Assembly: GCA_028278405.1 (NCBI GenBank)
Contig: JANQEK010000006.1
Coordinates: 1-64,000, forward strand
Source: Nitrospinaceae bacterium
GTDB taxonomy: Bacteria; Nitrospinota; Nitrospinia; Nitrospinales; Nitrospinaceae
Direction of reading: 5' to 3'
Length of the DNA stretch: 64,000 nt
Under the pieces are notes generated by a model. It worked only from the letters and a program-made list of their open reading frames with translations, ran no database searches and had not been told where the DNA came from. Both the position numbers and the translations under genes were made by a program. Positions 40,387 to 51,295 of the stretch are shown here, one piece after another. Position 1 is the first letter of the stretch. Each line of letters starts with the position of its first letter.

Positions 40387-41607
40387 TCAATCTGAGTTTC
40401 TGGAATGGTTGCTTGTCTTTGAATGAATTTCGGCGTGACCGAATTTTTTCAGCAGATATTCCCAAATCAGGGTAAACCATCCATAAATTTTGTTAAATGT
40501 TCTAAATGGAATCTCTCTTTGGGTTTTATATCCTACGTATATGGCAACAATCAACAAGACAATGTTTGGAACCCACATTGAGAAATAAGGGTTGATTAAT
40601 CCGCTACGACCGAAGTTCTGAAGGAGAATCAGGCCAACATAATACATCAGGACGATTAAAATAGCATAAATCAGTCCTCCGGATTTTCCTGAGCGTCTGG
40701 AAGTAATGCCGAGAGGAACTCCGATTAAACCGAAAAGAATACAGGTTACTGGTATCGAGAATCGTTTGCTTATTTCAACCTTTTCCAGGTTGTCCGAGCG
40801 ATTGACTTTGCTTTTTTCTCTGATTCGTCTTTTCAGTTCAGAAATAGACATCTCTCTGGGTTTCAGGATCTGCTTTTTTTTCATTTCGTCAGTTCCTGGA
40901 ATATCCAGAGTCAAATCGTATCGATCAAACCTCATGATTTGATAGTCCTCCCCCTGTTTGGCAAGGTCATGGATGGATCCGTTTCTTAATTGTAATTGGA
41001 TTCTGAGATTCGCCGGATCACTCATGATATAGCCCTCTTCGGAGAGAATGATTTTGGTCGATCCCTTATATGAACTATCCGCAATGAAAATATCTTTAAA
41101 ACTGTTCTGACCGTTTTTTTCTTTGACCAGTAACACCATATTGTCAAAATCGCGGTTGAATACGTTGGGCTTGATATCGATGTTGGCTCGAGATTTGACG
41201 ATATTAAAAATCATCTGCTTCAAGGCCTGGTTGCCTAAGGGAAGCGCATAAAAAATAATAGAAGCTGTCGCTATGCTGGCAATTAACGAAAATATAACAA
41301 TTGGGCGGAGAAGATACATAAAACTCCAACCACAGGATTTCATGACAACGAACTCATTTTCAGCCGAGAACTGATTGAAAGTCACTGCTGATGCGATCAG
41401 GATGCTAACCGGAATAGTGATCGACAAGAAAATCGGTGAAATAAACAATGCCATCTGGCACACTTCGAGCATTGTTAAACCACGATTGAGAATAAGGTCT
41501 GTCATGAAAGTTGCCTTTTCAAGAAACATGACCATGGTCAGAAACATGGTGCAGAGAACAAAAACCTTAAGTGTTTCTGTGAAAATATAGCGGTGGATGA
41601 TTTTCAT
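40387..41607 (-). CDS. lptF: LPS export permease, LptF/LptG (YjgP/YjgQ) family
   Basis: MKIIHRYIFTETLKVFVLCTMFLTMVMF; IPVTCILFGLIGVPLGITSRRSGKSGG. Start chosen at ATG 41607. Confidence 0.85.
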   Translation of the reverse strand: MKIIHRYIFTETLKVFVLCTMFLTMVMFLEKATFMTDLILNRGLTMLEVCQMALFISPIFLSITIPVSILIASAVTFNQFSAENEFVVMKSCGWSFMYLLRPIVIFSLIASIATASIIFYALPLGNQALKQMIFNIVKSRANIDIKPNVFNRDFDNMVLLVKEKNGQNSFKDIFIADSSYKGSTKIILSEEGYIMSDPANLRIQLQLRNGSIHDLAKQGEDYQIMRFDRYDLTLDIPGTDEMKKKQILKPREMSISELKRRIREKSKVNRSDNLEKVEISKRFSIPVTCILFGLIGVPLGITSRRSGKSGGLIYAILIVLMYYVGLILLQNFGRSGLINPYFSMWVPNIVLLIVAIYVGYKTQREIPFRTFNKIYGWFTLIWEYLLKKFGHAEIHSKTSNHSRNSD

Positions 41608-41727
41608 GAATACTGGTAGAATTCCGGTGGTTGGAACCCCTGCGTCCCGTTTAGGGGCGGGTTTTAAGTCCATCTAATCGATTTGTCGAATTATTATACT
41701 ATTTATTCATCTGGTCTGTTCGGGAAA

Positions 41728-42618
41728 ATGATATCAAAGAAAGCTCCGATCTCACCCGATCCTCATAGTCGGCTCCCTGACTGGTTAAAGACGTCTTTAC
41801 CCTCCGGAGATAAATTTTTCGACCTGCGCTCTTTGGTTAAGAAGCATCAACTGCATACTGTATGCGAATCGGCTTCGTGCCCCAATATCGGCGAATGCTG
41901 GGGAAAAGGTACTTTGACTTTGATGATTTTGGGGGATCATTGTTCCCGGGCTTGCCGCTTTTGCGATGTTCCGACCGGACAACTGTTGCCTCCCGATGTC
42001 AACGAACCCCGGCAGGTTGCTGAAATGCTTTCTCGGCTGAGCCTGAACTATGTCGTTATCACTTCTGTGGACCGGGATGACTTGCCGGATGGTGGGACCG
42101 GTCATTGGGCGCAAACTCTTCAGCAGATCCATGATTTGTGCCCGGAGCTCGGGATAGAAGTTTTGGTGCCTGATTTTAAATCAGACGCGTCATTGGTAGA
42201 AACCGTCTGTACCGCCCAGCCGGATGTGTTTGCGCACAACATCGAAACGGTAGAATCTTTACAGAAACGCGTGCGTCCGCAATGTCGTTATGATTGGTCT
42301 CTGGAAACTCTGAGTCTTGCCGCCCAACGGTTTGGAATGGTTACCAAGAGCAGTATGATGCTCGGCCATGGTGAAACCCGCGAGGAAGTGATCCAAACCA
42401 TGACCGATCTTCGTCAAACCGGGTGCCGGATGCTGTCTATCGGCCAGTACCTGCAGCCTTCACGATCCCATCTCCGGGTCAGGGAATATGTTCACCCGGA
42501 CGTGTTTGCTGAGTACAAGCAGATCGGCGAAAGCCTGGGGTTTGATCACGTTGAATCCGGTCCTCTGGTGCGAAGTTCATTCCGTGCGGATCAACAGGCG
42601 CGGGCAGCTAATATATAG
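41728..42618 (+). CDS. lipA: Lipoyl synthase
   Basis: CESASCPNIGECW and CSRACRFCDV clusters; SSMMLGHGETREEV; QYLQPSRSHLRV. Confidence 0.96.
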   Translation: MISKKAPISPDPHSRLPDWLKTSLPSGDKFFDLRSLVKKHQLHTVCESASCPNIGECWGKGTLTLMILGDHCSRACRFCDVPTGQLLPPDVNEPRQVAEMLSRLSLNYVVITSVDRDDLPDGGTGHWAQTLQQIHDLCPELGIEVLVPDFKSDASLVETVCTAQPDVFAHNIETVESLQKRVRPQCRYDWSLETLSLAAQRFGMVTKSSMMLGHGETREEVIQTMTDLRQTGCRMLSIGQYLQPSRSHLRVREYVHPDVFAEYKQIGESLGFDHVESGPLVRSSFRADQQARAANI

Positions 42619-42636
42619 TTTCTTTGCGGATTCTAT

Positions 42637-43782
42637 TCAATCCTTTTGGCCGTTTTTGAGGGAGGATAGAACCTTTTCATAAAACCGGCCCTTCCAATCG
42701 AAGATAAATCGCTTTTTTTCTTTTTGCGTGGCGTTCAGCAGTTTTGAGTAATACTCTTTGTCGTTCATCAGCCGCTCAATTTTTTCAGCCAATACCGCCG
42801 GCTGGTCTACCGGGAAGTGTTGCTCGGCATCGGAAATAACATTTACATTTTCCGGTATGGAGCTGACCAGGCAAGGCAGTTGGCAGGTTGTGGCTTCCAG
42901 CAAAGATTCCGCCATTCCTTCGGCGAATGAGGGAAATGCAAAAACATCCGTGCCTTGGACCAGGTCTGTGACATCTTTTCTGTATCCTGTAAATATAATT
43001 TGATCAGCCACTCCCATGGTTTCTGCCATGGCTTGAAGTTCTTGACGCCGTAACCCGTCTCCTATAATGAATAAAACTGCCCGTGATCCTTTTAAATGTG
43101 TCATGGCCTGAATGAGGCAATCGTGATTTTTACGCTTGAGTAGAACACCCGAATTTGAAACCAAAAACCGGTCATCTGGGAGAGAAAACTCCTTTAAAAT
43201 TTTGTCGCGCTGCTCCTGCTTGTTGAAAGGATATTCCTCAACATTATTGGGAAAAACATCTATAGGGATATGAGGGTAAACTTTTTTCCAGGCCTCCTGC
43301 GCTCCCCATGAATTCGCCAGTAGAAGGTCAGACCATCGGAGCCCTAATCTATCCATTAGTGCTTCGGTTTTTGCATAAAGGGTATTGTCGAAGCGCCATT
43401 GGGAAACGGAATGGGGAGTGATGAATATAAAAGTGATTAAGGGAACCCGGGTGATCCACTTAGTAATTCCCGAGAGACAGGCGTATATGGGAGAACCCAC
43501 CGACAACAGGTCCACCCGGTGTCTCAGACCGACCCACAGCAGATGCCAGGGTGAGATAGAGAAAAAATAAATCCAGAAGGCCAGGCTTTCGCGGCTCTTC
43601 ATGGGAGTGGGCATGATATGGGGAATCAGATTTTCATGCTCAAAAGGATAGGGTTCTACAGCTATGTAATGAACCTGACACCCTTTCTCCAAATAAGCCT
43701 CGATCATTAATCGGAATCGCTTGCAAAAGCCATCAGGCTTAAATTTATAGTAGATGGTGAGTATTTTTTTGGGTGGCTTCAT
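42637..43782 (-). CDS. Glycosyltransferase family 4 protein
   Basis: VSNSGVLLKRKNHDCLIQAM; ADQIIFTGYRKDVTDLVQGTDVFAFPSFAEGMAESLLEATTCQLP. Start chosen at ATG 43782. Confidence 0.83.
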   Translation of the reverse strand: MKPPKKILTIYYKFKPDGFCKRFRLMIEAYLEKGCQVHYIAVEPYPFEHENLIPHIMPTPMKSRESLAFWIYFFSISPWHLLWVGLRHRVDLLSVGSPIYACLSGITKWITRVPLITFIFITPHSVSQWRFDNTLYAKTEALMDRLGLRWSDLLLANSWGAQEAWKKVYPHIPIDVFPNNVEEYPFNKQEQRDKILKEFSLPDDRFLVSNSGVLLKRKNHDCLIQAMTHLKGSRAVLFIIGDGLRRQELQAMAETMGVADQIIFTGYRKDVTDLVQGTDVFAFPSFAEGMAESLLEATTCQLPCLVSSIPENVNVISDAEQHFPVDQPAVLAEKIERLMNDKEYYSKLLNATQKEKKRFIFDWKGRFYEKVLSSLKNGQKD

Positions 43783-43798
43783 GTAAACTTGTAATTGT

Positions 43799-44671
43799 TC
43801 AAGATTTTGAAAATTTGCCCAATCCAAAAGTTTCCCGCACGAGGCTCTTAAGGACAAAGAGTATGTTTTCTTTTCTTTCCGCCAGGCGCCTCAGTGTGTA
43901 AGGCAGCCAGGCCTTTCCGTAAGGAACGTATATCCGAACCTGATACCCCTTGCCCAGGAGAGCCTGCTGGATGTCTCGCCTGACTCCGTAAAGCAATTCA
44001 AAGTAAAAGGAGTCATGGGAAATATTTTCTTTTTCGATGAAGCGGCTGATTTGTTCAATCAGGATTTCATCGTGGGTAGCGATGGCCGGCAGGTGCCCTT
44101 CCTTCAAGAGACGAAAAGCCTGCTTCAGAAAGTTTTCACGGATTTGATCCATGGATTGATATGCGATGGTTTCCGGCTCCTTGTAGGCGCCTTTACATAG
44201 CCGTGTGGAAACCCCCTGATTGATTACCGACTGAACATCCTCCCCGGTTCGGCGCAGGTAGGCCTGCAATACGACTCCCAGGTTTCGATGGTTTTTCTGG
44301 AGTTCAAGGCCCAGCTTTAAGGTACGTTCGGTCAAATCCGACCCTTCCATATCGAATCGAACAGTGTGGTGGCGCACCGCATCGATCAATTCTTCCACGT
44401 TTTTTTTACAAAGGTCGTAGCTGATATCCATCCCCAAAGCGCTGACTTTAGCCGAGAGGTCAACAGGACGATGAAATGTCTCGATGTCTTTCAGTAGATT
44501 CAAATATTCGTTTTTTGCCGCAACGGCCTGATCCTCTGTGTGCACACTTTCACCTAGAACATCCACCGTGCAAAGAAAGCCCTGCTCGTACAGGGACTTG
44601 ATGTTTTTGAGCGCCGTTTGCCGGTCTTCCCCTGCAATGAATCGTTTGGCAAAAGGGTATAGGATGCGCAT
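43799..44671 (-). CDS. Proline dehydrogenase (monofunctional)
   Basis: TVDVLGESVHTEDQA; VRFDMEGSDLTERTL; GVVLQAYLRRTGEDV; RLCKGAYKEPETIAY; YVPYGKAWLPYTLRRLAER. Confidence 0.93.
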   Translation of the reverse strand: MRILYPFAKRFIAGEDRQTALKNIKSLYEQGFLCTVDVLGESVHTEDQAVAAKNEYLNLLKDIETFHRPVDLSAKVSALGMDISYDLCKKNVEELIDAVRHHTVRFDMEGSDLTERTLKLGLELQKNHRNLGVVLQAYLRRTGEDVQSVINQGVSTRLCKGAYKEPETIAYQSMDQIRENFLKQAFRLLKEGHLPAIATHDEILIEQISRFIEKENISHDSFYFELLYGVRRDIQQALLGKGYQVRIYVPYGKAWLPYTLRRLAERKENILFVLKSLVRETFGLGKFSKS

Positions 44672-44768
44672 CGTTCGTTAATCCAGACCGTGGTATCCGA
44701 GCGGCCTATTTCCTAGACTGAAGGAAATGAGGCAATGATGGAAAAAACTGATAAAATTCTGATACTTA

Positions 44769-44774
44769 TATAAT
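44769..44774 (+). promoter_or_regulatory. Candidate -10 element upstream of the 30-aa ORF
   Basis: Consensus TATAAT 45 bp upstream of ATG 44819; no convincing -35. Confidence 0.3.
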
Positions 44775-44818
44775 ATAAACGATTCGAAAGAACGGAGCAA
44801 AAGTTTAGAAGGAGTGAT

Positions 44819-44911
44819 ATGAATTTACAGTGTCTGGTTTTTATTGCCCTGGGCTTCCTCGCGGCATTCGCATTGCTTTTCTATTTTTTAGTTGGCAGCA
44901 AGTCGGACTGA
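44819..44911 (+). CDS. Candidate 30-aa single-TM microprotein MNLQCLVFIALGFLAAFALLFYFLVGSKSD
   Basis: AGAAGGAGTGATATG: strong SD with good spacing; hydrophobic helix with charged C-terminus; sits wholly in the gap between two genes. Confidence 0.55.
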   Translation: MNLQCLVFIALGFLAAFALLFYFLVGSKSD

Positions 44912-44937
44912 TTGCCCGTAATGCTCCAAGTGCAGTT

Positions 44938-46947
44938 CTAATCCACTGCATGGCACGCCACAAACGAGTTTCCTTTGGATCTTTTTTCTGGATACTCGTT
45001 CCGGCATTTTTGGTGTAACGGAGACCCCTGCGGTTCCTGCATTAAGATAGGGCAACGGGGATGAAAGTGGCATCCTGCAGGTGGATCGAGCGGAGAAGGG
45101 ACATCCCCCATTACAGGCTCAAACGGTTTGCGGTCGCCCAGCGAGGGCACGGCTTTGAGCAGCGATTGCGTATAAGGATGCCTGGGGTTTTTGAATAATT
45201 CCTTCGCGGCGGCGTATTCCACAATACGCCCGAGGTACATGATGGCCACTTCATCTGAAATATATTGAACCACATTCAGGTTGTGGGTGATGAACAGATA
45301 AGTGAGAGTGCGTTTGGACTGCAATTCCTTCAGCAGGTTGAGTACTTGCGCCTGAACTGAAACATCCAGGGCGCTGGTGGGTTCATCGAGTACCAGAAAC
45401 TCCGGTTCCAGAATCAATGCCCGGGCAATACTGATGCGCTGTCGTTGGCCGCCGGAAAACTCGTGCGGGTATCGATCCGCCACAGAGGGATCCATCCCAA
45501 CCTCTCTTAGAACTTTAGAGATTTTTTCATCGGTTTCATCCGGATCCAGATCGGGAAAATGAACCGTCAAGCCTTCGCCGATGATTTCCCGTACTCTCAA
45601 ACGGGGTGATAGAGAACCAAAAGGATCCTGAAAGATGATCTGCATATGCCGCCGAATCTGCTTCAGTTCGCTCGTTTGCAGATTCATTACGTCAATTTGT
45701 TGAAATTGGACCGTCCCTTGAACTTCCCGGTTGAGTCGCAGGATCGATTCTCCCAAGGTGGTTTTACCGCAACCGGATTCTCCGACCAGGGCGACCGTTG
45801 AACCTTTGATCAATTCGAGGTCCACACGATCAACCGCTTTAACATAGTTGGCTATACGCCGGAAAATTCCCTTGCGTACAGGGAACCAGGTTTTCAATCC
45901 CCGAACGGTAATCAAGGGTTCCGTTCCCATCGGTTTTTTGGGGGCCGGGATCTTGGGCTCTTTCTGTGTGGCCGCCTGGGTCATTCCGTCTTCAAACAAA
46001 TGACAGCGCACCGAATGGCCCTTTTCAATTGAATGAACTTTACTATCATGGATGCGGCATACATCCATCGTGTGGGCGCACCGGTCGGCGAACAGGCACC
46101 CTTCACCGTAGTCAGTTGCAGGTGGTACCAGTCCGGGAATGGTGTTGAGTTCATACGATTCGTCGCCGGGTTTGGGAATGGATTCAAACAGCCGTCGGGT
46201 GTACGGGTGCATCATGTTTCCGAAAATCTGTTCGCGGCTTCCCTGCTCCACGATTTTCCCGGCGTACATGATAGAGACATCGTCCGCCATTTGGTTGACG
46301 ATGCCCATGTCGTGGGTAATTAACAAAATTGCCATGCCCGTTTCTTTTTGAAGGTCCGCCATCAATCGCAGCACTTGGGCCTGAATCGTCACGTCCAGCG
46401 CCGTGGTGGGTTCGTCCGCGATCAGCAGTTTGGGTTCACAAGCCAGGGCCATGGCGATCATGACTCTTTGCTTCATGCCGCCGGACAATTGATGCGGATA
46501 ATCGTCGATGCGCTTGTCAGGGTCGGGGATACCGACATGATCCAGCAACTCAATCGCACGTTGCCGGGCAGGACCTGTTTGCAGCATGCGGTGCATGCGA
46601 AGCGGTTCCTCCAATTGATTCCCGATTCGGTAGAGAGGATTGAGCGAGGTCATCGGTTCCTGGAAAATCATGGCAATGTCGTTGCCGCGAATCCGGCGCA
46701 TTTCCTCTTCAGATTTTTCGGAAAGGTTTTCCCGGTCGAACAGAATCTTGCCGGAAGGATGATACCCGTTTTCGGCAATGAGACGGATGATGGAAAAAGC
46801 CGTCTGCGACTTGCCGCACCCGGATTCCCCCACCAGTGCCAGGGTTTTCCCCTGGTCCAATTGAAAGGAAAGACCATCGACGGCTTTCGCAACCTGAGTC
46901 AGTCCCACTCGGAAATAAGTTCTTAAATTATCGACTTCGAGCAACAT
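44938..46947 (-). CDS. yejF: Peptide ABC transporter, fused dual ATP-binding protein (YejF-like)
   Basis: Two complete ABC domains ([13 protein letters not shown] / [13 protein letters not shown]) with oligopeptide-type C-terminal regions. Confidence 0.93.
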   Translation of the reverse strand: MLLEVDNLRTYFRVGLTQVAKAVDGLSFQLDQGKTLALVGESGCGKSQTAFSIIRLIAENGYHPSGKILFDRENLSEKSEEEMRRIRGNDIAMIFQEPMTSLNPLYRIGNQLEEPLRMHRMLQTGPARQRAIELLDHVGIPDPDKRIDDYPHQLSGGMKQRVMIAMALACEPKLLIADEPTTALDVTIQAQVLRLMADLQKETGMAILLITHDMGIVNQMADDVSIMYAGKIVEQGSREQIFGNMMHPYTRRLFESIPKPGDESYELNTIPGLVPPATDYGEGCLFADRCAHTMDVCRIHDSKVHSIEKGHSVRCHLFEDGMTQAATQKEPKIPAPKKPMGTEPLITVRGLKTWFPVRKGIFRRIANYVKAVDRVDLELIKGSTVALVGESGCGKTTLGESILRLNREVQGTVQFQQIDVMNLQTSELKQIRRHMQIIFQDPFGSLSPRLRVREIIGEGLTVHFPDLDPDETDEKISKVLREVGMDPSVADRYPHEFSGGQRQRISIARALILEPEFLVLDEPTSALDVSVQAQVLNLLKELQSKRTLTYLFITHNLNVVQYISDEVAIMYLGRIVEYAAAKELFKNPRHPYTQSLLKAVPSLGDRKPFEPVMGDVPSPLDPPAGCHFHPRCPILMQEPQGSPLHQKCRNEYPEKRSKGNSFVACHAVD

Positions 46948-48249
46948 TCAGTTGGCCGCCTTTCTCGGATCAAAGGCATTGCGGATGCCGTCGCCGACAA
47001 AGGTCAGCAGGGTCAAGGCTCCGGTCAACACGACAAAAGTGGGCACCAATATCCAGATCGCTTGAAGATTGGTTTTGCCCTGTGACAACAATTCGCCGAT
47101 GCTCGGGGCGGGACTGGGAACCCCCAGATTAAGAAAATCAAGACTCACCAGGGCCAGAATGCCGGCGGTCACTTCAAACGGAAAAAAAGTGATCACCGGC
47201 GTCAGGGAATTCGGCAGGATATGTTTTCCCATGATGCGGAAATTGGAGACTCCCAGCGCCTTGGCGGCTTTGACATACTCGAGATTGCGTCCCTTTAAAA
47301 ACTCGGCACGGATATAGGCGGCCATTCCCATCCAGGCCGTCAGGTTTAAAATCCCGAACAACAGCCAAGCCGAAGGTGTGAGCAGGGCGCTTAGGATAAT
47401 CAGAATATACAGGCGTGGAATGGACCCCCAGATTTCGGTCAAGCGTTGGCCGATCAGGTCGACCCATCCGCCGAAAAATCCCTGTATGCCGCCCAGCAGA
47501 CATCCAAGGAGTGTGCCCGTTACTGCGAGGGACAGGCCAAAAATCATGGAAATGCGAAAACCGTAAATCAAACGCGCCAGTACATCGCGACCGCGGTCGT
47601 CGGTTCCCAGATAATGTCCGTCCTGCCAGGACGAGGGGATTATCCGGCTTTTATCGGGAGATGGTGTTTCGTAAGGGGCCGCGAGGGCAACTCGGCCGGT
47701 CTTGCTGGTGCTGGGGATGTACTTGTAGTCATATCGCACCGGAGGCCAAAGCATCCAGTAATCGCGAATTTCCGCCGGGGTCGCGGGAACATCCGGGGCA
47801 ATTTCCTTTGGGGTTTCTGGAATGGAAGTGAGCGATTCATCTTCTTCGAAATCATCTAAAGTCAAAACCAGGGGGGTGGATGAGACCCCTTCCTCTTCTT
47901 CATCAAAATCCCCCAGTCCCAGAGACAGTTCATTGCCCTCATCAAAATCACTCATATCCAGATCCGCTGAAACATCCGCCGATTCGCCTTTTAAAATTCT
48001 TAAAAACCGCTCCGATTTGTAATCGGGTTCCGAGAGTAATGGACCGCCAAAGTCCTGCTCGCTGTAGGTGAACAGAATGGGGAAGTGCAGTTTGCTGTCT
48101 ACCACCAGAAGAATTGGACGGACATTACATAGAAACTCGGCGGGTAGAGTCAGGAAAAAAACCGCCATTAATACGATCAGGCTATAGCGGGCCCGTTTGT
48201 CGCTCTTGAATTTTTGAAATTTGACCTGCAGGTCTTTGTTTAACTTCAT
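46948..48249 (-). CDS. yejE: Peptide ABC transporter permease (YejE-like) with an acidic insertion
   Basis: YSEQDFGGPL; YLGTDDRGRDVLARLIYGFRIS; C-terminal permease domain; start chosen at ATG 48249. Confidence 0.92.
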   Translation of the reverse strand: MKLNKDLQVKFQKFKSDKRARYSLIVLMAVFFLTLPAEFLCNVRPILLVVDSKLHFPILFTYSEQDFGGPLLSEPDYKSERFLRILKGESADVSADLDMSDFDEGNELSLGLGDFDEEEEGVSSTPLVLTLDDFEEDESLTSIPETPKEIAPDVPATPAEIRDYWMLWPPVRYDYKYIPSTSKTGRVALAAPYETPSPDKSRIIPSSWQDGHYLGTDDRGRDVLARLIYGFRISMIFGLSLAVTGTLLGCLLGGIQGFFGGWVDLIGQRLTEIWGSIPRLYILIILSALLTPSAWLLFGILNLTAWMGMAAYIRAEFLKGRNLEYVKAAKALGVSNFRIMGKHILPNSLTPVITFFPFEVTAGILALVSLDFLNLGVPSPAPSIGELLSQGKTNLQAIWILVPTFVVLTGALTLLTFVGDGIRNAFDPRKAAN

Positions 48250-48253
48250 ATTG

Positions 48254-49396
48254 CTATCCCTGCGATTCTTCAAATGAAATCCGGCGGTCGATGATCACGT
48301 ACGAAATGTCTGTCAGTAATTGTCCAATTAGCGCCAGCAAGGCAAATATAAACAGGCTGCCCAATACGATGGGATAATCCCTCTGGATCACCGCTTGATA
48401 AGACAAGAGACCCAAGCCGTCCAACGTGAAAATCTGCTCGATCAACAACGACCCGGTAAAGAACATGGTTAGAAAAGCGATTGGAAAACCGGTGATCAGG
48501 GGAATCAATGAGTTTTTTAAAATATGTTTGTAAAGGATGGTGTTTTCGGTCAACCCTTTGGCCCGTGCGGTGAGCACGTATTGTTTGCGCATCTCTTCGA
48601 TGATGGAATTTTTGGTCAACATGGTGAGGGTTGCAAAACCGCCGATGACGTAACAGGTCAATGGCGCCGCGAGGTGATGCAGGTAATCGACAAATTTTTG
48701 CCAGAAGGTCCACTCCTCATAACCGGGTGTGCCCACCGAGGTGAGTCCGGCAATGGGTATCATGTGAGCGATCGCGCGGTCACCCGGGCCAAAAAAAACG
48801 ATGAGCAGGAGTGCCAGGACAAAACCCGGTGTGCTGTAACCGATCAATACAATAATGCTGGAGGCGGTATCGAAACGGGAGCCGCTTTTTACAGCCTTGG
48901 CAACTCCCAGGGTGATGCAGATGATATAGGTCATAAAGAAACTGATGACGCCGAGGGAGGCCGAAACAGGAAGTTTCTCAATGATCAATTCCAGCACCGA
49001 TTTGTTCCGGTAAAACGAGTTGCCGAATTTAAATAGAAGAAACCCGTCCCAGTTGTCCCGGTTGAAGAAGCGCTCGGTGAACGGGCGGCTCATGTCCTTC
49101 GGTGAATACCAGATAAAGGTACGAAGGTAACGCTCCCAGACCGGACGGTCCAGGTGATAGGTTTTTTTCAGTTCCTCCAGATATTTTGGATCCATCTCCT
49201 GAGCCTTTAGACCCTGGGCTCCTCCAAGACCTCCGCCGCCGGCTTCTCCCAGTACACCGGCATGACCTCTCAGGAGTGATTTCATTTGATCGATGGGACC
49301 GCCGGGGACAAACTGAATAACAATAAACGTGATCGTTAGAATGCCGATCAGGGTGGGAAACATCAACAACAGGCGGCGGATGATGTAAGTAATCAT
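48254..49396 (-). CDS. yejB: Peptide ABC transporter permease (YejB-like)
   Basis: YIIRRLLLMFPTLIGILTITFIVIQFVPGGPIDQM; TARAKGLTENTILYKHILKNSLIPLITGFP. Confidence 0.93.
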   Translation of the reverse strand: MITYIIRRLLLMFPTLIGILTITFIVIQFVPGGPIDQMKSLLRGHAGVLGEAGGGGLGGAQGLKAQEMDPKYLEELKKTYHLDRPVWERYLRTFIWYSPKDMSRPFTERFFNRDNWDGFLLFKFGNSFYRNKSVLELIIEKLPVSASLGVISFFMTYIICITLGVAKAVKSGSRFDTASSIIVLIGYSTPGFVLALLLIVFFGPGDRAIAHMIPIAGLTSVGTPGYEEWTFWQKFVDYLHHLAAPLTCYVIGGFATLTMLTKNSIIEEMRKQYVLTARAKGLTENTILYKHILKNSLIPLITGFPIAFLTMFFTGSLLIEQIFTLDGLGLLSYQAVIQRDYPIVLGSLFIFALLALIGQLLTDISYVIIDRRISFEESQG

Positions 49397-49414
49397 AGTG
49401 CTTTCTGGATGGAG

Positions 49415-51295
49415 TTACTTGAGCGATTTACCAGAGGACATGGCGTTTTTCAATTTCTTCGCCTTGGCTTCATCATACCACCACCACTCCATAAAATGGG
49501 CCAGCCGGCTCGAGGCGGTGGGGATGTTTTTTGGATGTGAAAACTTGTTCCAATACACCATGCGGTCGTACCCGATATACCAGTGAGGAACGATGTAAAA
49601 CTGCTGGGTTAGAATGCGGTCCATCGCTTGAATGGCGTTCACTAGTTCTTTGCGCGTCCGGGCCTTGATGATGATGTCAACCAGCTCATCAATCGCCGGA
49701 TTTTCTATACCCATGTAGTTTCGGGATCCCGGGACCTTGACCGCTGCGCTGGTCCACATGCTGCGTTGCTCGTTACCAGGCGAGCGGGATTGAGGAAAAC
49801 TGGCCACCACCATGTCGAATTTGAATTCCCGCAGACGCTCTTCGTATTGTGCGACTTGAACCAGTTTGTCGGTAAGCTTCACTCCGATTTTTTTCAAATT
49901 GTTCTTAAAGGGTTCGACAATTCTTTGAAAAAGGGGACTGACCAGCAAGACCTTGAACTCCAGGCGTTGGCCTTTCTTCTGGCGAAATCCGTCTTTTCCC
50001 CGTTTCCAGCCTTCCGAGTCCAACAGTTTGTTGGCCAGCGCAATATTTTTTTCAATGGGAATACCCTGGCCGGGCGCTCCGACGGATTTCGTGAAGACCG
50101 TTTTAGGAACAAATATTTTCCCGTGTTTTTTCCTAAGGTTGAGCAGTATTTCTTTTATCTCTCCCTGAGGTTGGTCTTTGGCCTTCATTTCCGGATTGTT
50201 GTCAAAATAACAATCATTGCGCGTGTATTGGTTGTAAAACAGATTCCGGTTACTCCAGTCGAAGTCCATGACCATGGCGATGGCGGCGCGCACTTTACGG
50301 GATTTGAAAATAGGGTTCCGCATGTTCATGGCAAAGCCCTGCATGCCGGATACCCGGGTATGTGGAAGTTCCTTCCTTAAGTAATATCCTTTCTTAACGA
50401 AATTACCCTTGTAGTCCAACGCCCAGTCTCGCGAACTGTTGACCAAATTGAAGTCATATTCGCCGCCCTTGAACGCTTCCCGCATCGCTACAGGGTCCAG
50501 GTAGATTTTGACGGTTATCTCATCGTAATTGTAACGCCCTTGATTGATGGCCAGATCCTTGCCCCACCAGTTGGGATTTCGTTTGTAAATGATGTATTTG
50601 CCGAACTCGTATTTCTTGACGGTATACGGGCCACTGCCAACGGCAAGGTCGTCAAAATCCGAACCGAACTTTTTACCTTTCTGACCGTAAATGTGTTTGG
50701 GAAGAATGGTCATCTGCCCCACAATCAATGGAAGCTCTTGGTTATAGAAGTTGAAGGTGTACTTCACTTTGTAACGACCCAGCTTTTCGGCTTTTTTGAT
50801 ATCCGCAAAATAGTGTTTGTAAAAGGGGTGAAATTCAGGGTCTTTGATCAAGTTGAACGAGAATACAAAATCGTCCGCCGTCACCGGGTGCCCGTCGGAA
50901 AACTTGGCATTCTTATAGATGTGGTAAACCATGCTGAGCCGGTCATCGGCCAGCTCTACTTTTTCGATCAGTTTGCCGTACTGGGAGAAATGTTCGTCAT
51001 CATCTGCCGAGCCATCCATAGGAGATTGAAACACCAGCAAATCGATAAAAGAGGCGGGGACCCCTTTTAAGGACAGAGGGTTCAATTTGGTAAAAGCGCC
51101 AAAGGCGCTCAAAACCAAGTGGCCCCCTTTGGGAGCATTTGGATTAGCGTAATCGTAGGGTTCGCCGGGTTTGTACTTGAGATCCTGAGGACCATACAGA
51201 GACAGACCATGCGAGGTTTTTCCTGCAAAACCGGAAGATACGATGAGCAGGGAGAGCGCAGCCAAGAGGCTGAGGAACAGCGTGTATTTTTTCAT
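49415..51295 (-). CDS. yejA: Extracellular peptide-binding protein (YejA-like, SBP family 5)
   Basis: Signal peptide; HGLSLYGPQDLKYKPGEPYDYANPNAPKGGHLVLSAFGAFTKLNPLSLKG. Confidence 0.93.
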   Translation of the reverse strand: MKKYTLFLSLLAALSLLIVSSGFAGKTSHGLSLYGPQDLKYKPGEPYDYANPNAPKGGHLVLSAFGAFTKLNPLSLKGVPASFIDLLVFQSPMDGSADDDEHFSQYGKLIEKVELADDRLSMVYHIYKNAKFSDGHPVTADDFVFSFNLIKDPEFHPFYKHYFADIKKAEKLGRYKVKYTFNFYNQELPLIVGQMTILPKHIYGQKGKKFGSDFDDLAVGSGPYTVKKYEFGKYIIYKRNPNWWGKDLAINQGRYNYDEITVKIYLDPVAMREAFKGGEYDFNLVNSSRDWALDYKGNFVKKGYYLRKELPHTRVSGMQGFAMNMRNPIFKSRKVRAAIAMVMDFDWSNRNLFYNQYTRNDCYFDNNPEMKAKDQPQGEIKEILLNLRKKHGKIFVPKTVFTKSVGAPGQGIPIEKNIALANKLLDSEGWKRGKDGFRQKKGQRLEFKVLLVSPLFQRIVEPFKNNLKKIGVKLTDKLVQVAQYEERLREFKFDMVVASFPQSRSPGNEQRSMWTSAAVKVPGSRNYMGIENPAIDELVDIIIKARTRKELVNAIQAMDRILTQQFYIVPHWYIGYDRMVYWNKFSHPKNIPTASSRLAHFMEWWWYDEAKAKKLKNAMSSGKSLK

